The notes beneath the pieces are model-generated. The model saw only the letters and a program-made list of their open reading frames with translations, made no database searches and was not told the DNA's origin. Position numbers and translations under genes: made by a program. From positions 1 to 64,000 of the forward strand of contig NZ_VOPL01000010.1 in assembly GCF_007993065.1 (NCBI RefSeq): a stretch of 64,000 bases of DNA, given 5' to 3'. Every line of letters begins with the position of its first letter. Within the stretch, counting starts at the first letter, position 1. The DNA is from Paracoccus aurantiacus (GTDB lineage Bacteria > Pseudomonadota > Alphaproteobacteria > Rhodobacterales > Rhodobacteraceae). Below are positions 1 through 8,877 of this stretch, piece after piece.

Positions 1-130
1 GTGAAAGGATCAAACGACAAACCCTCGAATATCGGCGCTTGCAGCACCGCAAGCTCGCTGCATAACATCATCCCAAAGACGAGGCCCGCTCTCCGCTAAT
101 CCACGCCCCGAGTTGCGCCAAATGTTCTGA

Positions 131-544
131 CGACGGACAGCCTCCTATCCGCGGCAGAACGAACTCGCGACGGCCCTGCGGGAAGTCGGCCGCGTAGAGC
201 GCACGTTATTCATGATCGACTGGATTCTGGATGCCGATCTGCAACGCCGCGCCCAGATCGGTCTCAACAAGGGTGAAGCGCATCATGCGCTGAAACGCGC
301 CATCAGCTTCCATCGCCGGGGCGAAATTCGCGACCGTTCCGCCGAAGGCCAGCACTACCGGATCGCCGGCATGAACCTGCTCGCCGCGATCATCATCTTC
401 TGGAACACCATGAAGCTCGGCGAAGTCGTCGCCAACCAGAAACGAGACGGAAAGCCGCTATCGCCCGATCTGCTGGCCCATGTCTCGCCGCTGGGATGGG
501 AGCACATCAATCTCACCGGTGAATATCGTTGGCCAAAGCCTTAG
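131..544 (+). pseudogene. Tn3-family transposase, C-terminal remnant
   Basis: The open frame begins right after a stop at 128-130 and reads ASYPRQNELATALRE, then VGRVERTLF, and later EVVANQKRDGKP and LLAHVSPLGWEHINLTGEY. These are the conserved end of the DDE domain of Tn3-family transposases, which are normally about 1000 residues long; only about 137 codons remain. The remnant ends at 544, exactly where the AttH-like remnant of the opposite strand ends, so this is a recombination junction. It marks the left edge of the carotenoid island. Nothing recognisable was seen in bases 1-130. Confidence 0.85.
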
Positions 545-974
545 CGTAGGATTCCGCCCCCTCCCGCAAACGACCCCATCAGGGCGATGTCGGCGCCGGT
601 CAGGGGCGTGGACTGCCCGTCCGCCCCGACCAGCGTGCCCGACAGATAGTCGGCGTCCCCGCGCAGCCGGAACGCCATCACCCGCCGCCCGTCGTCCAGG
701 AACAGCGAGAACCAGTCCCACCCGGTCTGGTCCGCGGCCAGCGGCTGGCTGGACCATTCGCGGTCCAGCCACGCCTGCCCCGTCACCGCCTGCGGTCCCT
801 GCCCCAGATCGACGGTCCCGGAGGCCGTGAAGAACGGCAGTCCATAGTCCGCAGCGGCACGACCAGCACGCGCAGCACGGCGATCAGCCGCGCCCGCTGC
901 GCCATCGCCAGCCCGATCGTGCCGTGCATGATGAGCGTCCCCATGACGAAGCACAGCACACCGCGCGGTCCCCT
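541..974 (-). pseudogene. AttH-like lipocalin fragment joined to an FtsX-like permease fragment
   Basis: From about 849 down to 541 the minus strand encodes a CrtC/AttH-type lipocalin segment (LPFFTASGTVDLG, TGQAWLDREWSSQPL, TGWDWFSLFLDDGRRVMAFRLRG). It breaks off at the Tn3 remnant about 60 residues before the usual C-terminus. In another frame, about 974-846, IGLAMAQRARLIAVLRVL resembles the last helix and tail of FtsX-type ABC permeases, the usual upstream partner of AttH. The two lie together with a deletion and frameshift between them. AttH-like identity is fairly clear; the permease part is a weak inference. No function is expected. Confidence 0.6.
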
Positions 975-987
975 TGCATCGACGACC

Positions 988-1932
988 TCAGCCCGGCCCG
1001 GGCGGATCGTCGGGCAGGATCGCGCCGACGTAGTCGCGCACACCCTGCGCGTCGAACCACAGCGACAAAAAATCGGTCTGCAACGCCATGCGGACTGCGC
1101 GATAGTGGTGCACGGCGCCCTCAACCCCAGTGGCTGCCAGCAGCCCCTTGTCCGGCCCCGACGCGCCGCGGTCGCGGCGCGCCGTCTTGCCGGTTCCTGC
1201 GCCGATCACGTCCAGAAGATCGTCATAGGATTGGAACGCCCGACCCAGACCGCGGCTCAGTACGCTCAGCTGCGCGATCTGCCCCTCGTCGCAGCCATTG
1301 ATCAGCGCGACGATCCGAAACGCCGCGTCGAACAGCTGGCCGGTCTTCAGATCCTGTTCGGTCGTGACCGAGGCCAGCGACTTGCCGTCATGCAGGTCAA
1401 GATCCTGACCGCCGCACAGCCCGGCCGGGCCGACCGCCTCTGCCAACACGGCGACCGCCTCGGCTCGTGTCGCCCCATAGACACCCGGCAGCGCCGACAA
1501 GATGCGGAAGGCTTCGGACATCAACGCGATGCCGGCCAGGATCGCGCGCGCCTCGCCGTGGGCGACGTGGGTGGTGGGCTGCGCGCGACGCAGCACGGCG
1601 CCGTCCATGGCTGGCAGGTCGTCGATCACCAGCGATGCGGTATGGATCAACTCGACCGCGCAGGCGGCATCGATCAGAGCGGGGGACGTCACGCCCAGCC
1701 GCGCGGACAGCATCGCCATCAGCACGCCGCGAAACCGCTTGCCCGGAGCGGTCACCGCATCGGTCATGGCCCGGCCCAGGGCCGGGACGCGGCACGAAAA
1801 CGCCGGGCACAGCTCTGCCAGCCGGGCGTCGATCGCATGGCGCCACGACCGCGCTTCGCTGGTCCAGTCGGTCAGACCGTTCTGCTGCAATTCATGCGAC
1901 CGGATGTTGATAAAGTCATTCATCTGGGACAC
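988..1932 (-). CDS. crtE: Geranylgeranyl diphosphate synthase CrtE
   Basis: 314-residue trans-isoprenyl diphosphate synthase that condenses isopentenyl diphosphate to geranylgeranyl diphosphate, the C20 precursor of carotenoids. Visible motifs: GKRFRG near residue 65, the first aspartate-rich motif DDLPAMD near 104, CGGQDLDLHDG, the DLKTG box, and the second aspartate-rich motif QSYDDLLD near 238. All Mg-diphosphate-binding aspartates are present. Length is slightly above the usual 290-300 residues because of a short N-terminal extension; a second start lies four codons in (1920). It is transcribed away from the rest of the crt genes, with a 77-bp shared regulatory gap to the TspO-like gene. 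The residue following the first motif is Gly-Ala rather than the more common Asp-Asp pair. Confidence 0.95.
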   Translation of the reverse strand: MSQMNDFINIRSHELQQNGLTDWTSEARSWRHAIDARLAELCPAFSCRVPALGRAMTDAVTAPGKRFRGVLMAMLSARLGVTSPALIDAACAVELIHTASLVIDDLPAMDGAVLRRAQPTTHVAHGEARAILAGIALMSEAFRILSALPGVYGATRAEAVAVLAEAVGPAGLCGGQDLDLHDGKSLASVTTEQDLKTGQLFDAAFRIVALINGCDEGQIAQLSVLSRGLGRAFQSYDDLLDVIGAGTGKTARRDRGASGPDKGLLAATGVEGAVHHYRAVRMALQTDFLSLWFDAQGVRDYVGAILPDDPPGPG

Positions 1933-2009
1933 AATATTCCCCCAGGCGGCTGACCGAAAGGCCCTAAATAACGCCTGGCCACCTCACGGGCCCTGACCGG
2001 AGACCGCGC
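1933..2009. promoter_or_regulatory. Divergent promoter region crtE / tspO-idi-crt operon
   Basis: This 77-bp gap separates two divergent transcription units and must hold the crtE promoter and perhaps that of the TspO-like/idi/crtW-B operon. A GGAG ribosome-binding sequence precedes the start at 2010. I see no clear sigma-70 pair or TGT-N12-ACA (PpsR/CrtJ) palindrome. The assignment rests on gene arrangement only. Confidence 0.4.
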
Positions 2010-2705
2010 ATGGCGATCCTGATCCTGCTGCTGACCGTTGCGTTCGTCCTGTCGCCGCTGGCCTCGGACGGATTCAGCGGTTTCACGGCAGGACAGTTTC
2101 CGGTCGTGCTGGAAGATTGGCCCATCGAGCCCGCCGGCTGGGCGTTTTCGATCTGGGGGGTGATCTATGCGTGGCTGATTGCCGGCGCAGTCTTCGGTCT
2201 GCTGCGTCGGCGCGCGGCCCCGGATTGGGCAGCGATGCGGCCTGCATTGGCCGTCAGCCTGGCCGTGGGGACGTTCTGGATCGCCGCCGCCAATGCCTCG
2301 CCTCCGCTGGCAACGGTGATGATCATGGTGATGCTGATCGGGGCCGTGATGGCGCTTGTGCAAGCGGGACCATCGGACCGGGTCTGGCTGCGCTGGCCGT
2401 TGGGGCTGTACGCCGGGTGGCTGACCGCGGCCACGGGGGTGGCGGCGGGCGTCCTGCTGGGCGGGTACGGCGTCACCGACGCGACAACGGCGGCCCTGAT
2501 CGTCCTGCCGGTCGTCCTAGTGATGGCGTTGGTGGTGGGCGCCCGGTGTGCCGACGCGCCGACCTATCACGCGGCTGTCGCCTGGGCGCTGCTAGGGATC
2601 GCGGTGGATAACGCCGCTTCCGGTCCTCGCTCTGTCGCAGGGCTGGAGCTTTTCGGGATCGCCCTGGTGCTGGCCGGTCCGCTCCGGCGTCTGACCCATG
2701 GCTGA
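2010..2705 (+). CDS. TspO/MBR-like tryptophan-rich membrane protein
   Basis: 231-residue very hydrophobic protein with about six to seven predicted membrane segments. The segment WPIEPAGWAFSIWGVIYAWL near residues 35-55 resembles the first helix pair of tryptophan-rich sensory/TspO-like proteins (pattern P-x-gWaFsiWgviY), and LAVSLAVGTFWIAAANASPPLA follows. TspO proteins bind tetrapyrroles and other lipids and affect pigment regulation in some phototrophs. Here it overlaps idi by 8 bp, so it is translationally tied to the carotenoid operon. A role in carotenoid handling or regulation is inference. It is longer than classic TspO (about 160 residues) and could belong to a sister family. Confidence 0.6.
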   Translation: MAILILLLTVAFVLSPLASDGFSGFTAGQFPVVLEDWPIEPAGWAFSIWGVIYAWLIAGAVFGLLRRRAAPDWAAMRPALAVSLAVGTFWIAAANASPPLATVMIMVMLIGAVMALVQAGPSDRVWLRWPLGLYAGWLTAATGVAAGVLLGGYGVTDATTAALIVLPVVLVMALVVGARCADAPTYHAAVAWALLGIAVDNAASGPRSVAGLELFGIALVLAGPLRRLTHG

Positions 2706-3774
2706 GCGTCCTGTTGCCGGGAGCGGACAACCCGACATCCTGACCCGAAAGTCCGATCACCTGACCATCATCACTGATGGCCGCGGTCGTCAGCAAAGCC
2801 GCACGACCGGCTTCGAGGCGGTTCACTTCGTGCATAATGCCCTGCCCGACCTGGACTTTGCCGCGATCGACACCGCCACGTCGCTGTTCGGCCGCCGGCT
2901 TGCCGCGCCGCTGCTGGTGTCGGCAATGACCGGGGGGCCGCCCGAGGCCCAGGCAATCAACGCAGCAATCGCCGAGGCTTGCCAAGCACTGCGCCTGCCC
3001 CTGGCCGTGGGCAGCCAACGCATCGCGCTGGAAGGGCGGGGTGACGCCGGCCTGCGCGGGCTGCGCCGGTGCGCGCCCGACGTGCCGATTCTTGCCAACC
3101 TTGGCGCGGTCCAGCTGAACTGTGACATGGGGATCGATGACTGCCGGCGCGCCGTCGACATGCTTCAGGCCGACGCGCTGATTCTGCACCTCAACCCGTT
3201 GCAGGAAGCGATCCAGCCTGCGGGCGACCGCAACTTTGCCGGCCTCCTGGACCGGATCGCCGCAGTCTGTTCCGCGCTGCCGGTGCCCGTCGGCGTCAAG
3301 GAGGTGGGCGCGGGGCTGTCGGCGCAGACGGGCCTGCGGCTGATCGAGGCGGGCGCGCGACTGATCGACGTCGCGGGCCTCGGCGGCACCAGCTGGGCAC
3401 GGGTCGAGGGCGAGCGGGGGGATCAGGCCTTGCGCGACCTTGCGGCTCCGTTCGCCGACTGGGGTATCCCAACGGCGCAGGCCGTGGCGGACATGGCTGC
3501 CGCCCTGCAGCCAGGCGTGACGCTTGTTGCATCGGGCGGGGTGCGGGACGGGCTGGACGTTGCCCGAGCAATCCGCCTTGGGGCAGACCTTGCCGGGCAG
3601 GCGGCCGGGGCGCTGCCCGCGGCGTGCGCCGGGGTCGAGGCCCTGTGCGCGCATCTGGAGCAAGTGATCGCGCAGCTGCGCATTGCGATGTTCTGCACCG
3701 GGTCGGCCGACCTTGCCGCGCTGCGGCAGGCGCCGCTGTTGCCCCCGCTGGAAATCAAACCAGGTGGCGCATAG
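2698..3774 (+). CDS. idi: Type 2 isopentenyl-diphosphate delta-isomerase
   Basis: 358-residue FMN- and NADPH-dependent isomerase (Idi-2/Fni) that interconverts IPP and DMAPP, feeding CrtE. Evidence: RKSDHL near the N-terminus, LVSAMTGG, the LHLNPLQE motif, [18 protein letters not shown] and the phosphate-binding [14 protein letters not shown], all in the order expected for a TIM-barrel type 2 enzyme. Its start overlaps the TspO-like gene and crtW begins 37 bp downstream. A type 2 idi inside a crt operon is known from Pantoea and Paracoccus clusters. The alternative reading, an alpha-hydroxyacid dehydrogenase family relative, is excluded by the RKxDHL and HLNPLQE motifs. Confidence 0.96.
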   Translation: MAERPVAGSGQPDILTRKSDHLTIITDGRGRQQSRTTGFEAVHFVHNALPDLDFAAIDTATSLFGRRLAAPLLVSAMTGGPPEAQAINAAIAEACQALRLPLAVGSQRIALEGRGDAGLRGLRRCAPDVPILANLGAVQLNCDMGIDDCRRAVDMLQADALILHLNPLQEAIQPAGDRNFAGLLDRIAAVCSALPVPVGVKEVGAGLSAQTGLRLIEAGARLIDVAGLGGTSWARVEGERGDQALRDLAAPFADWGIPTAQAVADMAAALQPGVTLVASGGVRDGLDVARAIRLGADLAGQAAGALPAACAGVEALCAHLEQVIAQLRIAMFCTGSADLAALRQAPLLPPLEIKPGGA

Positions 3775-3811
3775 ATTGGCGCAGTCACACCAATTTTCCG
3801 TGGAGACCGGG

Positions 3812-4525
3812 ATGACACGCCTTTGCCGCCCCACCCTGACCAGCCTCGGGATCGCCGTCGGGGTGACCGCCGCTTGGCTGGCGTTGCATTTCGCCGCCGT
3901 GTGGCGGCTGGACGCGCCTGAGCATCCAGGGCAGGCCCTGCTGGCGCTGGCCGGACTGACATGGCTGTCGGTCGGGCTGTTCATCATCGCCCACGATGCG
4001 ATGCACGGGGCTCTGGTGCCGGGCTACCCGCGGGTCAACGCTGCCATCGGCCGGGTCGCGCTGACGCTGTATGCCGGGTTTTCCTGGCGCAAGCTGATCG
4101 TCAAGCACATGGCCCACCACCGCCACGCGGGGACCGCGGACGATCCCGACTTCGGCCACGGCCACCGGCCGATGGCGCTGTGGTACATCGACTTCGTGCG
4201 CACCTATTTCGGCTGGCGCGAGTTCTTCGTGCTGGGGGGCGCCACCATCGCCTACGCGCTGATCCTTGGCCCGCGCTGGCCCTATGTTGCCTTCTGGGCG
4301 ATCCCGTCGATCCTCGCTTCGATCCAGCTGTTCGTCTTCGGCACCTGGCTGCCGCACCGCGAGGCCGGGGCGCCTTTCACCGACCGCCACCGCGCCCGCT
4401 CCACCACGCTCAGCGTGCCGCTTTCGCTGCTGACCTGTTTCCACTTCGGTGGATTTCACCACGAACATCACCTGCACCCCGCCGTGCCGTGGTGGGCGCT
4501 GCCCAAGACGCGGGTCGCGCGATGA
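3812..4525 (+). CDS. crtW: Beta-carotene 4-ketolase CrtW
   Basis: 237-residue integral membrane di-iron oxygenase that introduces 4-keto groups on beta-ionone rings (beta-carotene to canthaxanthin, zeaxanthin to astaxanthin). The three histidine clusters are present: HDAMH near residue 60, HMAHHRHAG near 100, and FHHEHHLHP near the C-terminus. GFSWRKLIVKHMAHH and FGTWLPHR are diagnostic of bacterial CrtW. ATG 3812 gives about five residues fewer than characterised marine Paracoccus CrtW; an in-frame GTG at 3800 is possible. It overlaps crtZ by the ATGA tetranucleotide at 4522-4525. Confidence 0.96.
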   Translation: MTRLCRPTLTSLGIAVGVTAAWLALHFAAVWRLDAPEHPGQALLALAGLTWLSVGLFIIAHDAMHGALVPGYPRVNAAIGRVALTLYAGFSWRKLIVKHMAHHRHAGTADDPDFGHGHRPMALWYIDFVRTYFGWREFFVLGGATIAYALILGPRWPYVAFWAIPSILASIQLFVFGTWLPHREAGAPFTDRHRARSTTLSVPLSLLTCFHFGGFHHEHHLHPAVPWWALPKTRVAR

Positions 4526-5043
4526 GCGCTGTCCTGATCGTCCTGGCCACCGTCGCGATGATGGAGGGCGTCGCCTATGCCGTCCACCGCTGGGTGATGC
4601 ACGGGCCGCTCGGCTGGGGCTGGCACGCTTCGCACCACGATCCGGACCATCACGGGGTATTCGAGAAGAACGACCTCTACGCCATCGTGTTTTCAGCGTT
4701 CTCGATCGCGCTGTTCGCCCTGGGCAGCCGCTGGTGGCCGCCGCTGTGGTGGATCGCCGTGGGGATGAGCGTCTATGGCGTCATCTACTTCGTCGTCCAC
4801 GATGGCTTGGTCCATCAGCGCTGGCCGTTCCGGATGGTGCCGAAACGCGGCTATGCCCGTCGGCTGTATCAGGCGCACCGGCTGCATCACGCAGTCGAGG
4901 GGCGGGACGACTGCGTCAGCTTCGGCTTAGTCTATGCCCCGCCGGTGGACGATCTCAAGGCGCGGCTGCGCGCCTCGGGCGTGCTGGCGCGGCGGCAGTC
5001 GCAGCACCCGGACGCCTGGCGGCCCGACCGGGGCGAGGACTGA
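4522..5043 (+). CDS. crtZ: Beta-carotene 3-hydroxylase CrtZ
   Basis: 173-residue membrane-bound non-heme di-iron hydroxylase that adds 3-hydroxyl groups to beta-ionone rings, making zeaxanthin, or astaxanthin together with CrtW. Motifs seen: HRWVMHG, WHASHHDPDHHGVFEKND, VVHDGLVHQRWPF and YQAHRLHHAVEG, which carry the ten conserved histidines of the family. About four membrane helices are evident. The start overlaps crtW (ATGA), and the stop overlaps the crtX start (TGATG), a tightly coupled arrangement. Confidence 0.97.
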   Translation: MSAVLIVLATVAMMEGVAYAVHRWVMHGPLGWGWHASHHDPDHHGVFEKNDLYAIVFSAFSIALFALGSRWWPPLWWIAVGMSVYGVIYFVVHDGLVHQRWPFRMVPKRGYARRLYQAHRLHHAVEGRDDCVSFGLVYAPPVDDLKARLRASGVLARRQSQHPDAWRPDRGED

Positions 5044-6242
5044 TGGCCCGCATCGCCCTGTGCCTGCCGGCGCTGCCCAGCCACGCCGCCGTCCACGGCG
5101 CGTTGGGGCGGGCGCTGGCCGGGCGGGGCCACCGGGTGACGCTTGTCGGCGGGCAGCGGCTGGGACCGCTGGCGGCGCGCGAGTGCTTGACGTTCCACGC
5201 CCTGCCCGGAGCGGGCGCCGACCTGCGCGGCGCGGGGCTGGCGCGGACGCTGTGGGCGACGGCGCAGGACAGCGCGCTGTGGGTCCGGTCCGGGCCGGGG
5301 GCGCTGGCAGCCTTGGCGCCCGACCTGGTGATCGCCGATCAGGCTGAGCCGGGCGCCTCGCTGGCGGCCGAAGCCGCGGGGGTTCGCCGTGCCACGCTGG
5401 CGGCGGCCCTGCCGATGGACCGCGACGACGCCATTCCGCCGCCCTTCGTGGACTGGCCGTTTCTGGAAGGCGAGGCCGCGCGCCGGCGCAACCGGGGCGG
5501 CTGGCGTGTGACGGACGCGCTGCTGGTGCTGCAGCGCCGGGTGCTGCGGCGCGGCTGCCGCGACCACCGTCTGCCCTTGCGCGAGCGGATCGACGAATGG
5601 ATCGCGCCCGACCTGGACCTGCGCCAGCTGGTGCCGGGGCTGGATTACCCTCACCCCTTGCCCCGCGGCGCGGCGCAGGTCGGGCCGCTGCGCGACGCAT
5701 TCGCCCCCGAGCCGCTGGAGCTGGACGACCGGCCGCTGGTCTTTGCCTCGCTGGGGACGCTCGCCGGCGACCGGCGGCGACTGCTGGCGTCCATCGTCGC
5801 GGCGACCAAGGGGATGGGGGTTCAGGTGGCACTGGCCCATGCCGGAACGCTGACCGAGGCCGACGTCCGCGCCCTGCCCCCCCACGTCCATGCCCGCGCC
5901 TTGTGGCCGCAAGCGGCGGTGTTGGCGCGGGCGGCGGCATGCATCACCCATGCGGGGATGAACACGACGCTGGACTGCGTCGCGGCGCGGGTGCCGATGG
6001 TCGCGGTGCCGCTTGCCTTCGAGCAGCCTGCCACCGCCGCGCGGCTGGCCCATCACGGGCTGGCTGTCGTCGTCCCGCCCCGACGCGCCACGCCGGACCG
6101 CCTGCATGCCGCCCTGCGGGACGTGCTGGACGGTGCGGACTGCCGCGCTGCGCTGGCCGTGAAATCCGCCGAACTCGCCGCCGGCGGCGGCACCGCCCGC
6201 GCCGCCGACCGGGTCGAGGCGCTGATCGGGGCCGCCCCATGA
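5043..6242 (+). CDS. crtX: Zeaxanthin/astaxanthin glucosyltransferase CrtX
   Basis: 399-residue GT1-family (UGT-like) glycosyltransferase that transfers glucose from UDP-glucose to hydroxylated carotenoids. Evidence: an MGT/UGT fold with LPALPSHAAVHGALGRALAGRGH at the N-terminus, VFASLGTLAGDR at the start of the nucleotide-binding half, and the signature region ITHAGMNTTLDCVAARVPMVAVPLAFEQPATA near residues 300-330. It sits between crtZ and crtY with 1-bp and 4-bp overlaps. Other UDP-glycosyltransferases of similar sequence exist, but the operon position makes xanthophyll glucosylation by far the likeliest job. Its presence predicts carotenoid glucosides as end products. Confidence 0.9.
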   Translation: MARIALCLPALPSHAAVHGALGRALAGRGHRVTLVGGQRLGPLAARECLTFHALPGAGADLRGAGLARTLWATAQDSALWVRSGPGALAALAPDLVIADQAEPGASLAAEAAGVRRATLAAALPMDRDDAIPPPFVDWPFLEGEAARRRNRGGWRVTDALLVLQRRVLRRGCRDHRLPLRERIDEWIAPDLDLRQLVPGLDYPHPLPRGAAQVGPLRDAFAPEPLELDDRPLVFASLGTLAGDRRRLLASIVAATKGMGVQVALAHAGTLTEADVRALPPHVHARALWPQAAVLARAAACITHAGMNTTLDCVAARVPMVAVPLAFEQPATAARLAHHGLAVVVPPRRATPDRLHAALRDVLDGADCRAALAVKSAELAAGGGTARAADRVEALIGAAP

Positions 6243-7387
6243 GCGGCGTCCTGATCGTCGGCGCCGGGCTGGCCGGCTCGCTGGCCGCCCTCGCGCTGCG
6301 GGCGGCGCGGCCGGGCCTGCCGGTGACGCTGCTGGACGCGGCGCCCGGCCCGTCCGACCGGCACACCTGGTCGTTCCACCACCCCGACCTGACCCCCGTC
6401 TGGCGCGACCTCCTGACCCCCGGCCTGCGGGCCAGCTGGTCCTTGCAGGAGGTTCGCTTCCCGGACCACGGGCGGGTGCTGGAGGCCGGCTATGCCTCGC
6501 TGGACGGACATGGGTTGGCACAACTGGTCGCGGCGTCGGGGGCCACGGTACTGTGGGGCCGCACCGCCGCCGCTGTCGAGGCAAACGCCGTCACGCTGTC
6601 GGGCGGCACGCGGATGACGGCGGACGCCGTCCTCGACGCCCGCGGGCTGCGCGAGGGCCCGCATCTGGTCGCCGGCTATCAGAAGTTCGTCGGCGTGGAA
6701 TACGAGCTGGACGCCCCCCACGGCGTCATCTGCCCGCGCATCATGGACGCCACGGTGCCGCAACTGGACGGCTACCGCTTCGTCTATCTGCTGCCGTTCT
6801 CGCCCACCCGGCTGCTGATTGAGGACACCCGCTACAGCGACGGCGCCGGTCTGGCCGAGCCGGACCTGGTCGCCGCCATCACTGACTACGCTGCTGCGCA
6901 GGGCTGGCAGGGCCGCGAGGTCCGGCGCGAGCGGGGAGTGCTGCCGATCGCGCTGGCGCATGACGCCGCAGGCTTCTGGGCCGCGCAGGACGGGGCGGTG
7001 CCGATCGGGCTGCGCGCCGGGCTGTTCCACCCCGTCACCGGCTATTCCCTGCCCGTCGCCGTGCAGGTCGCGGACGTCATCGCGGCGGCAGACCCGACCA
7101 CCGCCGCAATCCGCGCCGCGGCGCGGGACTTCGCCCTGCGCAAGGCGCACGGCGACCGCTTCCTGCGCCTGCTGAACCGGATGCTGTTCCGCGGCTGCGC
7201 ACCCGACCAGCGCCGCCGCGTCCTGTCGCGCTTCTATCGCCTGCCCGAGCCGCTGATCGAACGCTTCTACGCCGGCCGCCTGACCACGCTCGACAAGCTG
7301 CGGATCGTGACCGGCAAGCCGCCCATCCCGATCCGCGACGCCCTGCCTTGCCTGCCCGAATCCCCCCTGCTGAAGGACGCCCGATGA
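6239..7387 (+). CDS. crtY: Lycopene beta-cyclase CrtY
   Basis: 382-residue FAD/NAD(P)-binding cyclase that converts lycopene to beta-carotene. It begins with the dinucleotide-binding motif GAGLAGSLAALALR, followed by TWSFHH, QKFVGVEY, MDATVPQLDGYRFVYLLPFSP, LLIEDTRYSD, RERGVLPIAL and LFHPVTGYSLP. All are in family order and the length is standard. ATGA overlaps join it to crtX upstream and crtI downstream. Confidence 0.97.
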   Translation: MSGVLIVGAGLAGSLAALALRAARPGLPVTLLDAAPGPSDRHTWSFHHPDLTPVWRDLLTPGLRASWSLQEVRFPDHGRVLEAGYASLDGHGLAQLVAASGATVLWGRTAAAVEANAVTLSGGTRMTADAVLDARGLREGPHLVAGYQKFVGVEYELDAPHGVICPRIMDATVPQLDGYRFVYLLPFSPTRLLIEDTRYSDGAGLAEPDLVAAITDYAAAQGWQGREVRRERGVLPIALAHDAAGFWAAQDGAVPIGLRAGLFHPVTGYSLPVAVQVADVIAAADPTTAAIRAAARDFALRKAHGDRFLRLLNRMLFRGCAPDQRRRVLSRFYRLPEPLIERFYAGRLTTLDKLRIVTGKPPIPIRDALPCLPESPLLKDAR

Positions 7388-8877
7388 GCCAGCCCCGCAC
7401 CGCCCTTGTCATCGGATCGGGCTTCGGCGGGCTGGCGCTCGCCATCCGCCTGCAGTCCGCCGGCATCGCCACGACGATCCTCGAGGCCCGCGACGGCCCC
7501 GGCGGCCGGGCCTACGTCTGGCACGACCAGGGCCACGTCTTTGACGCCGGCCCGACCGTCATCACCGACCCGGACAGCTTGCGCGAGCTGTGGGCGCTGT
7601 CGGGGCAGGACATGGCGCGCGACGTGACGCTGCTGCCGGTTTCGCCCTTCTATCGCCTGCTGTGGGAGGATGGGGCGCGCTTCGACTATGTCGGCGACAG
7701 CGCGGATCTGGAAGCCGAGATCGCAAAGCTGAACCCCGCCGACGTGGATGGCTATCGGCGCTTTCACGACTATGCCGAGGCGGTCTATCAGGAAGGCTAT
7801 CTGCGCCTCGGCACCGTGCCGTTCCTGAACTTCCGCCAGATGCTGTCGGCGGCCCCCGCGCTGGTGAAGCTGGAAGCCTATCGGTCGGTCCACAGCGTCG
7901 TCGCGCGGTTCATCCGAGACCCCCATTTGCGGCAGGCGTTTTCATTCCATACGCTGCTGGTCGGAGGAAACCCGTTCTCAACCTCGGCTATCTATGCGCT
8001 GATCCACGCGCTGGAACGCCGCGGCGGAGTGTGGTTCGCGCAGGGCGGCACCAACCGGCTGGTCGCGGGGATGCTGGCGCTGTTCCAGCGCCTGGGCGGC
8101 ACGCTGCGCCTGAACGCGCCCGTCGCGCAGATCGAGACCGAGGGCGCCCGCGCCACCGGCGTGCGGCTCGGCTCGGGCGAGCGGATCGCGGCGGACATGG
8201 TCGCCAGCAACGCCGACGTAATGCACACCTATCGCGACCTGCTGTCCGGCACCCGGCGCGGCAAGGTCAAGGCCGCGATCCTGGAACGTCAGCGCTGGTC
8301 GATGTCGCTGTTCGTCGTCCATTTCGGCCTCGACCGCCTGCCCGAGGGGCTGGCGCATCACACCGTCCTGTTCGGCCCCCGCTATCGCGAGCTGGTGACC
8401 GAGATCTTCCGCGGCCAGGCCCTGCCCGAGGACTTCTCGCTGTACCTGCACAGCCCCAGCGTGACCGACCCGACGCTGGCCCCCCCGGGCATGTCCACGC
8501 ATTACGCACTGGCCCCGGTCCCGCATCTGGGACGGGCCGAGGTCGACTGGGCGACCGAGGGCCCCGCCTATGCGGACCGCATCCTCGCCGCGCTGGAACG
8601 CCGGGTGATCCCGGACCTGCGCCGGCACCTGCGGGTGCAGCGCATCTTCACGCCCGCCGATTTCGCCCGGCAGCTGAACGCCCACCACGGCAGCGCCTTC
8701 TCGGTCGAGCCGATCCTGGCCCAGTCGGCCTGGTTCCGCCCCCACAACCGCGACCGGGCGATCCGCAACCTCTATATCGTCGGGGCCGGCACCCATCCCG
8801 GCGCGGGCATCCCCGGCGTGGTCGGGTCGGCCAAGGCGACCGCCGGCGTCATGCTGGCCGACGCGGGCGCGGCATGA
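7384..8877 (+). CDS. crtI: Phytoene desaturase CrtI
   Basis: 497-residue FAD-dependent desaturase taking phytoene through four dehydrogenations to lycopene. Visible: N-terminal Rossmann motif IGSGFGGLALAIRLQ, then GGRAYVW, FDAGPTVITDP, HTLLVGGNPFSTSAIY, WFAQGGTNRLVAGM and the C-terminal bacterial phytoene dehydrogenase signature NLYIVGAGTHPGAGIPGVVG. Length is standard for proteobacterial CrtI. Overlaps of 4 bp on both sides place it inside the crt operon. Confidence 0.98.
   Translation: MSQPRTALVIGSGFGGLALAIRLQSAGIATTILEARDGPGGRAYVWHDQGHVFDAGPTVITDPDSLRELWALSGQDMARDVTLLPVSPFYRLLWEDGARFDYVGDSADLEAEIAKLNPADVDGYRRFHDYAEAVYQEGYLRLGTVPFLNFRQMLSAAPALVKLEAYRSVHSVVARFIRDPHLRQAFSFHTLLVGGNPFSTSAIYALIHALERRGGVWFAQGGTNRLVAGMLALFQRLGGTLRLNAPVAQIETEGARATGVRLGSGERIAADMVASNADVMHTYRDLLSGTRRGKVKAAILERQRWSMSLFVVHFGLDRLPEGLAHHTVLFGPRYRELVTEIFRGQALPEDFSLYLHSPSVTDPTLAPPGMSTHYALAPVPHLGRAEVDWATEGPAYADRILAALERRVIPDLRRHLRVQRIFTPADFARQLNAHHGSAFSVEPILAQSAWFRPHNRDRAIRNLYIVGAGTHPGAGIPGVVGSAKATAGVMLADAGAA

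Noticed and set aside
919-1953. 344-codon plus-strand frame opposite crtE
   Set aside because: Shadow of crtE; His/Gln-rich translation without motifs.
2473-3987. Long minus-strand open frame opposite the TspO-like gene and idi
   Set aside because: Composition and lack of motifs show it is the antisense shadow of the idi gene in GC-rich DNA.
4932-6584. Long minus-strand open frame opposite crtX
   Set aside because: Arg/Pro/Ala-rich sequence without any domain; crtX on the plus strand is clear.
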